This document shows, in pieces, positions 46,762-54,399 of a stretch of 54,399 bases of DNA. The position numbers and the translations under genes were made by a program. The notes under the pieces were generated by a model, which saw only the letters and a program-made list of their open reading frames with translations, was not told the origin of the DNA and searched no databases. The stretch is from Weissella bombi. Its GTDB lineage: Bacteria; Bacillota; Bacilli; Lactobacillales; Lactobacillaceae. Every line of letters starts with the position of its first letter. Within the stretch, counting starts at the first letter, position 1. The stretch spans positions 1 to 54,399 of the forward strand of contig NZ_FMAO01000013.1 of assembly GCF_900094835.1 (NCBI RefSeq), given 5' to 3'.

Positions 46762-47580
46762 TTACTTCATAATTGCACCATTTATTGCATTAACCGTAAC
46801 GGTCGTTGCTTTTTGGCCATTATTTTGTATAAAAAATTGCCAAACCGGTACAAAAATAATATCTTTATCTACTGTAGTCAGTTCCTGATACCCCATATGA
46901 GCAATTGTTACATGACTATTATTAGGTAAATCATTATATTGATATAACGAAATCAAAGCTTGCTCTTCGGAAATCAATTGCACATCATCTCTTAAATATT
47001 GTGTATGACTAATATAACGTTGTTCATATCCTTTTAATTCGTGTGTTGGTGTCACTTCAAAAGTAATTTGTGCTCGTCTCGTAATAAAGGGGCGTTGTTC
47101 TTTAGCAATTTTTTGTACGTACACATATAGCTTATTAGTAGACTTACTATCGGCCTGTGCCATCTTACTCAACTTCGTACTTAATTTGTACTTTTTCCCG
47201 TTAATAACTTGGTTATTTTTTTTAACAAAAACATTCAAAGCACTCACATTATTGCGACCATGTGCATTTAATTTAACTGGCTTAGGCATCGTTACCCTTA
47301 ACGTATCACCCACCAGCGTCGTTTGCCAATCATGATCTAATTGTGCTCTTTCACTTGCTAAAACATTCCTACCACTTTTACCAGCTACATACGAACCCGT
47401 TGTTCGTTTTTTTGATAGCGAATTATAAGTGATACCGTCGTCATGCATTTCATCTATAATTTGCTCTTCGGTTGTCCGACCATCATGAAACGGATATTGT
47501 CGTAACCATTGGGCTCCTAAGAAAATATCCAAAGATATAAAAACAATCAAGAAGGCAGTTAAGACTTTTTTAAAATCCAT
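46762..47580 (-). CDS. yycI: Two-component system regulatory protein YycI (WalI)
   Basis: This 272-aa protein has one N-terminal membrane helix (FKKVLTAFLIVFISLDIFLG) and a large extracytoplasmic domain. YycI and YycH bind the transmembrane part of WalK and adjust its activity. The C-terminus (FVPVWQFFIQNNGQKA, then TVTVNAINGAI) is typical of the family. It begins directly after the yycH stop codon. Confidence 0.9.
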   Translation of the reverse strand: MDFKKVLTAFLIVFISLDIFLGAQWLRQYPFHDGRTTEEQIIDEMHDDGITYNSLSKKRTTGSYVAGKSGRNVLASERAQLDHDWQTTLVGDTLRVTMPKPVKLNAHGRNNVSALNVFVKKNNQVINGKKYKLSTKLSKMAQADSKSTNKLYVYVQKIAKEQRPFITRRAQITFEVTPTHELKGYEQRYISHTQYLRDDVQLISEEQALISLYQYNDLPNNSHVTIAHMGYQELTTVDKDIIFVPVWQFFIQNNGQKATTVTVNAINGAIMK

Positions 47581-48900
47581 TTATTGCCCCCTTTCTTCAG
47601 CAACACGGCTGTTAACCGAACGCCAAACATTTGCTTGTTCAAAATACCATGTTGGTCGCAACGTCACAATTTGATTTTTAGGGTTAAGTTCCCATTTATA
47701 TCCTAATGAAATGTTTTGAATATCACGTTTATCAATACCAACAGTTGATAGCTTAGCAACCACATCATCCAATGCCGGCAAAGTTACCGTTTTCTTTTTA
47801 TCAGTTGGCAACGGCACGCGTAGCGAATACTGCGACAAGATAATCTTTTCATGATGATTAGGCTGCTGTTTAACTTGAATCGTTCCATTATCGGTTTGAT
47901 TAAATACCGGTAATCCGTTTACAAATAAGCGATATGTTAACGATTTTGCATGATTAGTTTCCTCAAAGTAATATAAGTCATCCGTCAATTGATGCAAATC
48001 AACTAACCACTGATAACCTTGACGCTGACGCTGACTTGTATTTTCAACATGCTGATTCATGCCATAAGCATCATAATTAATAATTCCTGTTGTCAAATTA
48101 CGCGTCATACGTTGGTTATTACCGTTAGTATAAGTTAATATTTCTTGATTATGATTAATTGTCCGTTCACCACTATCAGGGAATATTTTCAGTAATTGTG
48201 ACATCGCATCATCACGATCTAACAAATAACTATGACTTTGTAACTGCACTGGTTTTGTTGGGGCCGTCATAACATGTTTACCAACCCAACGGTAATCTAC
48301 TGGTACAGCATTATTGCCACGTTTAACTTGTTTAACCGTCTGCACAATTTCCGCACCCTGATAATTATAAATTTTATGGTGTGCATCATTATATAACACA
48401 ATATCCGTACCATTTTGCGGTAATCGCACATGATCAATCATGACATTATTAGCAATTTTAATGTTTTTGCCAAAAATACTCTTAATAACACTTCCCGACA
48501 CAGAATCTGGAAAGCTCATCACAATCATGTTTTTCTTTTCTAAAGATTGTAAATACGCATTTTTCGAAACAGTTTTGTCGCCTTTATACTGTAGATGCCA
48601 ATTTTTAACACGAGAAATTAATCGCGACGAGACAGCCTGATAATCCAGAACGCTTAAACGCTCTGATTTAGCATTAAAAGTTAACTGCGAAATGCTATAA
48701 ATATTTGCTAAATTTTTCCCAACAGCTTCATCTTGTTGCACTGCGGTTGCTTGCCTTTTTCTGGTAACATGACCCGGTGTTTGCCATAATTGCACCGACA
48801 AAAACACACTAATTAAAATAGCGATAATCAATGCGACAATCAGGCCATATCGTTGTCGAAAATAACTTAGGCGAATACGCCATTGCCTATCCTTCTTCAT
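47581..48900 (-). CDS. yycH: Two-component system regulatory protein YycH (WalH)
   Basis: This protein of about 439 aa has an N-terminal membrane helix (YGLIVALIIAILISVFLSVQ) and an extracytoplasmic beta-rich domain with GYQWLVDLHQLTDDLYYFEE and ALDDVVAKLSTVG. It is the partner of YycI in modulating WalK. The ATG at 48900 (MKKDRQWRIR) was chosen; it overlaps the end of walK by 14 bases in another frame. Upstream ATGs (48927, 48912) are possible. Confidence 0.9.
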   Translation of the reverse strand: MKKDRQWRIRLSYFRQRYGLIVALIIAILISVFLSVQLWQTPGHVTRKRQATAVQQDEAVGKNLANIYSISQLTFNAKSERLSVLDYQAVSSRLISRVKNWHLQYKGDKTVSKNAYLQSLEKKNMIVMSFPDSVSGSVIKSIFGKNIKIANNVMIDHVRLPQNGTDIVLYNDAHHKIYNYQGAEIVQTVKQVKRGNNAVPVDYRWVGKHVMTAPTKPVQLQSHSYLLDRDDAMSQLLKIFPDSGERTINHNQEILTYTNGNNQRMTRNLTTGIINYDAYGMNQHVENTSQRQRQGYQWLVDLHQLTDDLYYFEETNHAKSLTYRLFVNGLPVFNQTDNGTIQVKQQPNHHEKIILSQYSLRVPLPTDKKKTVTLPALDDVVAKLSTVGIDKRDIQNISLGYKWELNPKNQIVTLRPTWYFEQANVWRSVNSRVAEERGQ

Positions 48901-50770
48901 CCCATTCACCATCATCCCATTCATCATCTAATTCGTTATACGGCTCATATGGTAGGGCAACAAAGAACGTTGAACCACGGCCTTCTGTTGATTCAGCCCA
49001 CACACGGCCACCAAAACGTTCGATAATTTCTTTGGAAATTGCTAATCCTAATCCAGTACCACCTTGCGCACGTGATCGTGCTTTATCAACACGGAAGAAC
49101 CGATCAAAGATTTGTACCACATCTTTTTGAGGAATTCCCAAACCTTGATCAGTAATACTTAGTACCACTTCTGTTTTATGATCTTCTAAACGAGCAGTAA
49201 TCACACCACCATCCGGTGAGTACTTAATTGCATTATTCATGATATTATCAAGAACCTGCGTCAACTTAGACGTGTCCACGTCAACCCAAATTTGCAAATT
49301 TGGAATAATACGCTTAATTGTATAGTACTTTTCAGGTTTATCATCATTGGCAATAATCATATCAAAACGATCCAAAATATAGTTAAATAAACTAGCGATA
49401 TTAATGAACTCGTTATCAATTTTCATAGTACCAGAGTCCATTCGTGAAAGTTCTAGTAAATCATTAATCATATGGATCATACGAGTTGTTTCATCTTGTG
49501 CAACACCCAAGAAACTATGTGCTACTTCAGGATCATCCAAAGCACCATCCTGCAATGCATCAACATACGATTTAACTGATGTCAGCGGTGTTCGTAGCTC
49601 GTGTGAAACGTTTGAAACGAACTGACGACGTTCGCGTTCAGTACGTTGTTGTTCCGTAACATCATGCAACACAATAACTAGCCCTGAAATAAATCCCGAT
49701 GAACGCTCAATTAAGCTAAAATAAGCGCGAATCATTAATTGATGCTCATTTGTACTAAAATCCAATAATAATTCATGACGATTATCTAGCAAATCCCGTA
49801 AACTATACTGATCAGCAATTCGCAACACATCTAATATTGAACGGCCGGCTGCGTCATGATTATCCGTTAACCCAGTCATTTTTAATGCCGCAATATTAAT
49901 AATGTTAATATTTCCACGACGATCAGTCGCAATAACACCATCAGTCATGTACTCCAATACTGAATCCAAACGGCGACGCTCAAAGTCCATTGAATTAGTC
50001 GTTTCTTCAATGCGCTCAGCCAGCATGTTAACATTTTGCGCTAATTCTCCAATTTCATCATTCGTATGTACATTAATACCACCTGAATAATCACCTTGCG
50101 CAATTTTATTAGTACGTGCACTAATCTCAGCAATTGGTCGTGTAATACTACGTGAAATAAATATCGCCATAACGATCCCTAGTATGATAGCAAAGACCAT
50201 TGAAGCAAAATAAATGAATGAAATTTTTGCCAAGTTATCATAAACTGCTTCGACACTGGCTCGAACGACAACAACACCAACGACGTTACTTTCGCCATCA
50301 ACCGTATTCGTTAATGACTTAACAACTAATTGGTAACGTGAATTATCCTGAGTCACAATAACATTTTTCTTATATTTACCACCAGCGATTGCCGCCTTGA
50401 CATTAGCATCAGTTGTCTTTTGTCCAACTTTATCTTGATTATTAACATCGCTAGTTCCTCGCAAAATGCCAACTGTATCATAAACTTGAATTTCTGAAAT
50501 AGACGCATTATTGGTAGAATTTAAAATTGTATGTATATTCTGATTCACATTGTTTTGATTATTACTAGATAACTGTTGTGTTAATGAATCATCTACATAT
50601 GCAGGCAACGAAATTTGATTACGAAACGTCGACAAACTTTGTTGTTCTAATTGGCGCACAAAAAATGCACCAACTAATTCTAAAGTTACAATCAGTGTTA
50701 ACGTAAATACCAATGCAATTTTAAAATGAATCGACGCAAAAAAGCGACGCCACTTATGCACACTTTGCAT
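48887..50770 (-). CDS. walK: Sensor histidine kinase WalK (YycG/VicK)
   Basis: This essential cell-wall sensor kinase is about 627 aa. Transmembrane helix 1 is at residues about 14-36 and helix 2 at about 183-206, enclosing a PAS-like extracytoplasmic domain. HAMP (SRSITRPIAEISARTNKIAQ), a PAS domain (VLEYMTDGVIATDRRGNINI), the H-box (RRQFVSNVSHELRTPLTSVK), N-box (DNIMNNAIKYSPDGG) and G-boxes (DQGLGIPQ, GGTGLGLAIS) follow. The C-terminus is unusually acidic and Trp-rich (DDEWDDGEWDEEG). The start at 50770 excludes the upstream terminator hairpin that a longer frame would translate. Confidence 0.95.
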   Translation of the reverse strand: MQSVHKWRRFFASIHFKIALVFTLTLIVTLELVGAFFVRQLEQQSLSTFRNQISLPAYVDDSLTQQLSSNNQNNVNQNIHTILNSTNNASISEIQVYDTVGILRGTSDVNNQDKVGQKTTDANVKAAIAGGKYKKNVIVTQDNSRYQLVVKSLTNTVDGESNVVGVVVVRASVEAVYDNLAKISFIYFASMVFAIILGIVMAIFISRSITRPIAEISARTNKIAQGDYSGGINVHTNDEIGELAQNVNMLAERIEETTNSMDFERRRLDSVLEYMTDGVIATDRRGNINIINIAALKMTGLTDNHDAAGRSILDVLRIADQYSLRDLLDNRHELLLDFSTNEHQLMIRAYFSLIERSSGFISGLVIVLHDVTEQQRTERERRQFVSNVSHELRTPLTSVKSYVDALQDGALDDPEVAHSFLGVAQDETTRMIHMINDLLELSRMDSGTMKIDNEFINIASLFNYILDRFDMIIANDDKPEKYYTIKRIIPNLQIWVDVDTSKLTQVLDNIMNNAIKYSPDGGVITARLEDHKTEVVLSITDQGLGIPQKDVVQIFDRFFRVDKARSRAQGGTGLGLAISKEIIERFGGRVWAESTEGRGSTFFVALPYEPYNELDDEWDDGEWDEEG

Positions 50771-50797
50771 ATCTTTATCTACTACCTTTCTTAATTG

Positions 50798-50842
50798 AAA
50801 AAAGGCCAGTCCCATGCCATATGGCAAGGCACTAGCCTTTTT
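50798..50842 (-). terminator. Terminator-like hairpin between walR and walK
   Basis: AAAAAGGCTAGTGCC pairs with GGGACTGGCCTTTTT (one mismatch and one G-U) around a GCCATATGGC inner palindrome, with T6 on the minus strand. It lies only 11 bp after the walR stop and would limit kinase relative to regulator. Confidence 0.75.
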
Positions 50843-50852
50843 ATTTAACACA

Positions 50853-51554
50853 CTATTCTTCCGAAGCCTTTAGGTAGTAACCTACACCACGACGTGTCAT
50901 CAAAATTTGTGGATGACTAGGTGTTTCTTCAATCTTTTCACGAATTCGACGTACCGTCACATCAACAGTTCGCACATCACCAAAATAATCATAACCCCAC
51001 ACAGTTTGTAACAAATCATCACGTGTCATAACCTGACCGATATGCTTTGATAGGTGGTGTAACAATTCAAATTCACGGTGCGTCAATTCAATGTCCTGAC
51101 CATTCTTAGAAACCATGTAAGCTTCTGGATGAATCGTCAAAGGTCCAATTTTAATATCACCACTGTCATCAACTTGTCCTTGACCTGTCGATGCCGATTG
51201 GCGACGTAAATTAGCCTTAATACGTGCTAATAATTCACGATTTGAAAATGGCTTTGTAACATAATCATCCGCACCCATTTCCAAGCCTAATACTTTATCT
51301 ATTTCTGAATCTTTAGCAGTCACCATAATGACTGGTGTCTGAGAAGTTGTACGAATTTGACGCAACACTTCAGTTCCTTCAACCTCGGGTAACATTTGGT
51401 CTAATAAAACCAAATCTGGCTCTTCACTTTCAAACAAGTCCAAAGCTTCACGGCCGTCCATTGCAACTGCAACTTCATACCCCTCTTTAGTCAAATTAAA
51501 TTTTATAATATCTGAAATCGGTTTTTCATCATCTACAACCAATATTTTGCTCAT
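50853..51554 (-). CDS. walR: Response regulator WalR (YycF/VicR)
   Basis: This OmpR-family regulator of peptidoglycan hydrolases and wall metabolism is 233 aa. The receiver domain begins [20 protein letters not shown], with the phosphorylated Asp in [13 protein letters not shown] and the conserved Lys in [10 protein letters not shown]. The winged-helix domain ends with [14 protein letters not shown] and [16 protein letters not shown] precedes the ATG at 51554; the frame extending to 51644 is not conserved-looking. It is first in the walRK-yycHI-walJ-htrA cluster. The 320-bp upstream gap holds a TATAAT box (51648-51653), tRNA-Lys and its promoter. Confidence 0.96.
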   Translation of the reverse strand: MSKILVVDDEKPISDIIKFNLTKEGYEVAVAMDGREALDLFESEEPDLVLLDQMLPEVEGTEVLRQIRTTSQTPVIMVTAKDSEIDKVLGLEMGADDYVTKPFSNRELLARIKANLRRQSASTGQGQVDDSGDIKIGPLTIHPEAYMVSKNGQDIELTHREFELLHHLSKHIGQVMTRDDLLQTVWGYDYFGDVRTVDVTVRRIREKIEETPSHPQILMTRRGVGYYLKASEE

Positions 51555-51809
51555 TATCATTCCTCCCAATGGTGGGTCTCTGATTTTCATTATATCATGA
51601 GAGACAATTTTACCAAAATAAAACTTCACAAATAATGTAGTCATGTGTATTATACTTTACTAACTAACTTTTGCTCGTTTATTAACCCAAAATATTTTAT
51701 TGTTAATATAACACAACTAAAGGGTCGTGAAATATGAACAATAATTTAAATAAAATTTACTAATTATGTTGATAATATCACTTCTTATCTAAAATAAGCC
51801 AATTTTTTC

Positions 51810-51838
51810 TTGCATTACTTATATGTACGTGATATATT
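51810..51838 (+). promoter_or_regulatory. Promoter of the first tRNA-Lys gene
   Basis: TTGCAT (51810-51815) and TATATT (51833-51838) are spaced 17 bp. The same boxes and spacing occur before the second tRNA-Lys. A GTTGT/ACAAC hairpin (51846-51861) lies in the leader. Confidence 0.7.
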
Positions 51839-51874
51839 TATAGACGTTGTTAAAAAACAACTATTAATTTTTTT

Positions 51875-51947
51875 GGACAAGTAGCTCAGTTGGTAGAGCA
51901 ACGGACTCTTAATCCGTGGGTCCAGGGTTCGAGCCCCTGCTTGTCCA
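51875..51947 (+). tRNA. tRNA-Lys (anticodon CTT), copy 1
   Basis: This 73-nt cloverleaf has acceptor arm GGACAAG/CTTGTCC with discriminator A, a D arm GCTC/GAGC, anticodon stem ACGGA/TCCGT around CTCTTAA giving anticodon CTT, and a T arm with GGTTCGAGCC. CCA is not encoded. It is identical to the copy at 54311-54383. Confidence 0.96.
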
Positions 51948-51960
51948 TCATATAAAAAAA

Positions 51961-51990
51961 TGACCGTCAAATCTTTGACGGTCATTTTTT
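51961..51990. terminator. Bidirectional terminator between tRNA-Lys and the guaB operon
   Basis: TGACCGTCAA pairs with TTGACGGTCA around a 4-nt loop, with A7 and T6 on the two sides. It serves the plus-strand tRNA and the minus-strand guaB operon. Confidence 0.9.
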
Positions 51991-52000
51991 GTATTTAAAA

Positions 52001-52843
52001 TTATCGTTGATGATAATTTGGCGCATTTTTGGTTAATTCAACGTCATGTGGATGACTCTCAGTTAGCCCTGCCGCTGTAATTTGTACAAATTGTGCTTGA
52101 CGACGCAATGTTGGCACATCACCAGATCCGGTGTACCCCATTCCTGAACGTAAGCCACCACTAATTTGGAAGATGTTATCAGCAATAACATCTGTAATTA
52201 TATCTTCATCAACCATAACAGCTACAGCACCAGCTGCTAAAGCTTTGACAACATCACCAGAATACTTTACATCTGATCCTAAAATAACGTTACCATCATA
52301 CTTTGCGGCTAACTCGGCAAAAGCCATCACCGTTGTCACAGGTGCAGTTAGAGGCGTGTTATCAACATTAGCAACAACAATTGTATCAACTCCCGCCACC
52401 AAAGCCTGCTCAGCAACTGCTAAATCAGTAGTTGGTCCAACCCATAATGGCAATGACTCATTTGCTGATTTAATAGCTTTAATATTCTGAACCAATTCAT
52501 CATTGACTACTAATTGCAAAATATCTACGCCAGCTTGAACTAATTCACCAGCGTCTGAAACGTTTTCGACTACAGCCCCGGCTAGATTTTCATTACCTGC
52601 TGCCTTAATTTCTGCTACATTCTCAGCACTTGCTAATGATGATGGCAAAATGGCTAACGTACCCTCGTGAGCAAATTCAATCGCACGGCTTACAGTCGTA
52701 TAATTTGCTGACCCAATAACTGGAATAGACAACGTTACTTGGTCGGCAATCTGTGTTGTAATATCAATTGTATTGGGTAACACATCTGATGCACTAGGTA
52801 CCAATAAAACTTCATCTAATCCCAATCCATTTTGACTAACCAT
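52001..52843 (-). CDS. IMP dehydrogenase-like pseudoenzyme, partner candidate of GuaB
   Basis: This 280-aa protein has the IMPDH barrel but not its active site. The start [20 protein letters not shown] is a typical IMPDH N-terminus. The middle follows the barrel loosely. Where GuaB has GPGSICTTR, this protein has [14 protein letters not shown], with no cysteine, and the mobile flap of about 70 residues is deleted. The end is strongly conserved: [36 protein letters not shown] and [17 protein letters not shown]. In normal IMPDH this tail donates potassium ligands (Glu-Ser-His) to the neighbouring subunit. Its ATG overlaps the guaB stop by one base. See the finding on a two-subunit enzyme. Confidence 0.88.
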   Translation of the reverse strand: MVSQNGLGLDEVLLVPSASDVLPNTIDITTQIADQVTLSIPVIGSANYTTVSRAIEFAHEGTLAILPSSLASAENVAEIKAAGNENLAGAVVENVSDAGELVQAGVDILQLVVNDELVQNIKAIKSANESLPLWVGPTTDLAVAEQALVAGVDTIVVANVDNTPLTAPVTTVMAFAELAAKYDGNVILGSDVKYSGDVVKALAAGAVAVMVDEDIITDVIADNIFQISGGLRSGMGYTGSGDVPTLRRQAQFVQITAAGLTESHPHDVELTKNAPNYHQR

Positions 52844-53994
52844 TATGCTAATGCCTCCTTTGCTGTTGCAATACGCTCATTTTGTGTAACTTTTGCATAA
52901 TCTGCCGTCGGTGTCACACTGACTAATTGACCTTCATTCGCTGCTTGTGTAATTGAATTAAAACCAGCTTGCCCAAGATCTTTATTTACGGTTGCCATCA
53001 TAGGTTCGATAACATCCAACAATTCACCCTTATAAGCTGTTCGACCTTCAATTCCTTCAGGAACCATCTTATTAGCCTCGTTAACTTCACCTTGGAAGTA
53101 ACGATCCTTCGAACCATTTTCCATGGCAGCAATTGACCCCATTCCGCGGTAAGACTTATAACGTTGTCCGGTTTCTTCATCAGTAATCACAGCACCTGGC
53201 GTTTCAAATGTACCTGCTAATACTGATCCCAACATGATTGCATTTCCACCAGCAAGAATAGCTTTACTCATATCAGAAGCTGTTTTAATACCACCATCAG
53301 CAATAATTGCCTTATTATATTCACGAGCAGCTTCTTGGGCAGCGACAATTGCTGAAACTTGCGGAACCCCAACACCGGCTACAACACGAGTTGTACAAAT
53401 TGAACCTGGTCCAATTCCAACCTTAGCAACATCTGCACCGGCATCGTACAAGGCCTTTGCACCGGCTTTAGTTGCAATATTTCCTGCAATAATATTAATA
53501 TTCGGGAAGGCATCGCGCACTTCACGAATCTTACGTAACACACCTTCTGAGTGACCATGTGCCGAATCCAATACAATTGCATCTGCGCCAGCTGCCACCA
53601 AAGCTGCCACACGATCAATTGTATCTGAAGTAACACCAACAGCACCTGCCACTAGTAATTTTCCATCAGCATCAACTGCTGCATTAGGATTTAACTTAAA
53701 ATCAACATGAGTGTCTTTTACAGCTTTAACTTCAGCAGCTTGATCCTTAATCAACATATTCTTGTGAATAACACCTAAACCACCAAAATTAGCTAAAGCA
53801 ATAGCCATCGTTGATTCAGTTACTGTATCCATAGCGGCTGATAAAACCGGTTCATTCAACTTCAAAGTTGGCGTTAATATAGTCTGCATCGATACTTCAT
53901 CTTGTTTATTGTCCACCTTGTCAATTGGCAACGCCACATCTTGAAACGTCAACCCCATTGGTACAAATTTATTTGCAACACTATAATTAGCCAT
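52843..53994 (-). CDS. guaB: IMP dehydrogenase, catalytic subunit without CBS domains
   Basis: This enzyme oxidises IMP to XMP, the committed step of GMP synthesis. It is 383 aa against about 490 for standard bacterial IMPDH. Conserved parts: [42 protein letters not shown], the catalytic loop [20 protein letters not shown] with Cys200, ADGGIK, and the flap [14 protein letters not shown]. The two CBS (Bateman) repeats are replaced by a linker at about residues 90-112. After the flap the C-terminus is novel ([20 protein letters not shown]) and lacks the conserved GGLRSGMGY and ESHPHDV segments, which occur in the next gene. GGAGGA precedes the ATG at 53994; the frame open to 54138 is riboswitch leader. 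Confidence 0.93.
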   Translation of the reverse strand: MANYSVANKFVPMGLTFQDVALPIDKVDNKQDEVSMQTILTPTLKLNEPVLSAAMDTVTESTMAIALANFGGLGVIHKNMLIKDQAAEVKAVKDTHVDFKLNPNAAVDADGKLLVAGAVGVTSDTIDRVAALVAAGADAIVLDSAHGHSEGVLRKIREVRDAFPNINIIAGNIATKAGAKALYDAGADVAKVGIGPGSICTTRVVAGVGVPQVSAIVAAQEAAREYNKAIIADGGIKTASDMSKAILAGGNAIMLGSVLAGTFETPGAVITDEETGQRYKSYRGMGSIAAMENGSKDRYFQGEVNEANKMVPEGIEGRTAYKGELLDVIEPMMATVNKDLGQAGFNSITQAANEGQLVSVTPTADYAKVTQNERIATAKEALA

Positions 53995-54015
53995 GATTCC
54001 TCCATTTTTTTGTAT

Positions 54016-54056
54016 AAAAAAAGCATTAGTAGAATAGTATAGAATCCTACAAATGC
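54016..54056 (-). terminator. Riboswitch-controlled terminator ahead of guaB
   Basis: The 5' arm (54056-54044, GCATTTGTAGGAT) pairs with the 3' arm (54035-54023, ATTCTACTAATGC) with one mismatch and one G-U, around an 8-nt loop, followed by seven T (54022-54016). The 5' arm can instead pair with the P1 3' strand of the aptamer. Confidence 0.85.
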
Positions 54057-54082
54057 CCATCAATGTGTTTGATTTTTTGAAC

Positions 54083-54159
54083 ATTTGTGGATTGTCGCCT
54101 ATATTGGGTAGGCGGTAGAAACTTGTTAGCCCATTCATCTAACGATTAAATCTACAAAA
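54083..54159 (-). promoter_or_regulatory. Purine riboswitch aptamer, guanine type
   Basis: P1 pairs TTTGTAGATT with AATCCACAAA (one mismatch). J1/2 is TAATC. P2 pairs GTTAG with CTAAC. J2/3 is AAGTTTCTACC, identical to Bacillus xpt. P3 pairs CGCCTA with TAGGCG (perfect). The loops TGAATGG and CCCAATA keep the GG/CC kissing contact. The specificity base in J3/1 (position 74, here 54094) is C, indicating guanine or hypoxanthine. The junction pair 21-75 is T-A instead of A-U, a compensated change. Ligand binding should hold P1, free the terminator and switch guaB off. Confidence 0.9.
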
Positions 54160-54184
54160 TATTTAAATATTTATTTATCAATTG

Positions 54185-54212
54185 ATTTTACACGGCTTTA
54201 AAAAAATTGCAA
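54185..54212 (-). promoter_or_regulatory. guaB promoter
   Basis: TTGCAA (54207-54212) and TAAAAT (54185-54190) are spaced 16 bp on the minus strand, with a TG directly upstream of the -10. Transcription would begin near 54178, about 20 nt before the aptamer. Confidence 0.6.
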
Positions 54213-54246
54213 GCACTAATTTTTAAGCTATTTTTACAATAAAAGC

Positions 54247-54275
54247 TTGCATAGCGTTCTTTTATATGGTATATT
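54247..54275 (+). promoter_or_regulatory. Promoter of the second tRNA-Lys gene
   Basis: TTGCAT (54247-54252) and TATATT (54270-54275) are spaced 17 bp, the same boxes and spacing as for copy 1. A GTTGT/ACAAC leader hairpin lies at 54283-54298. Confidence 0.7.
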
Positions 54276-54310
54276 AATATCTGTTGTTGCGAGACAACCT
54301 ATACTTTATT

Positions 54311-54383
54311 GGACAAGTAGCTCAGTTGGTAGAGCAACGGACTCTTAATCCGTGGGTCCAGGGTTCGAGCCCCTGCTTGTCCA
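54311..54383 (+). tRNA. tRNA-Lys (anticodon CTT), copy 2
   Basis: This 73-nt gene is identical to the copy at 51875-51947, with the same anticodon stem-loop (ACGGA-CTCTTAA-TCCGT) and no encoded CCA. It lies near the right edge of the window; its terminator is not visible. Confidence 0.96.
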
Positions 54384-54399
54384 TTGATAAAAATGTTAT

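Noticed and set aside
51734-51763. Nine-codon plus-strand frame upstream of the first tRNA-Lys
   Set aside because: Low-complexity AT-rich codons with no convincing ribosome-binding site.
53995-54138. N-terminal extension of guaB (48 extra codons in frame)
   Set aside because: The stretch is the riboswitch terminator and part of the aptamer, lacks an upstream ribosome-binding site, and the ATG at 53994 has a strong one.

Overview
The window looks like a stretch of core chromosome from a low-GC lactic acid bacterium, most likely Weissella or a close Leuconostocaceae relative. The reasons are the AT-rich DNA, the lactic-acid-bacterial gene content (gpmA, oligopeptide and glutamine-type ABC importers, PepV, the walRK-yycHI-walJ-htrA cluster, rpoE-pyrG) and the compact, mostly leftward operons. 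No rRNA, prophage, IS element or CRISPR array was seen. Genus is an inference.

Layout, left to right, with almost everything on the minus strand: glycolysis and redox (gpmA, a type-2 ferredoxin/flavodoxin-NADP reductase, an SseB-like protein); an intergenic small-RNA candidate; a BMP/PnrA nucleoside-binding protein with palindromic CGAAC boxes; ispE; a plus-strand DUF454 protein; an XRE regulator; an M20 deacylase; an MFS exporter; dnaB-rplI-gdpP; oppA-BCDF; a four-gene polar amino-acid ABC transporter; an odd trio (guanylate-kinase-like protein, Ser/Thr/Asp-rich membrane protein, membrane protein); pepV; nnrD; a plus-strand Gfo/Idh oxidoreductase; a 600-bp non-coding region; ppx; trpS; helD broken by one in-frame stop; mazF; a fused acpS-alr gene; a DEAD-box helicase; murA; pyrG-rpoE; a HAD phosphatase; an HD hydrolase; a DUF1934 protein; a C-rich small-RNA candidate; htrA and the wal cluster; and two identical tRNA-Lys(CTT) genes bracketing a minus-strand guaB operon.

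The strongest unusual system is the guaB operon at the right end. A promoter drives a C74-type (guanine) purine riboswitch with a readable antiterminator/terminator switch. Next comes a catalytic IMP dehydrogenase that has lost both its CBS (Bateman) module and the conserved C-terminal segment. One base of overlap later comes a second IMPDH-fold protein that has lost the catalytic cysteine loop and flap but keeps exactly that missing C-terminal segment. The reciprocal losses suggest a two-subunit IMP dehydrogenase.

Other notable items: a ~470-nt highly structured RNA candidate behind a consensus CcpA cre site (28.5-29.0 kb); a small RNA carrying four CCCC motifs (44.3-44.4 kb); a natural AcpS-alanine racemase fusion; MurA with Asp in place of the fosfomycin-target Cys; a pyrG leader with the hallmarks of reiterative-transcription attenuation; and three ABC substrate-binding proteins that all lack a lipobox cysteine. 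RNA calls come from hand-read pairing, promoters and terminators, with no folding program or database search.
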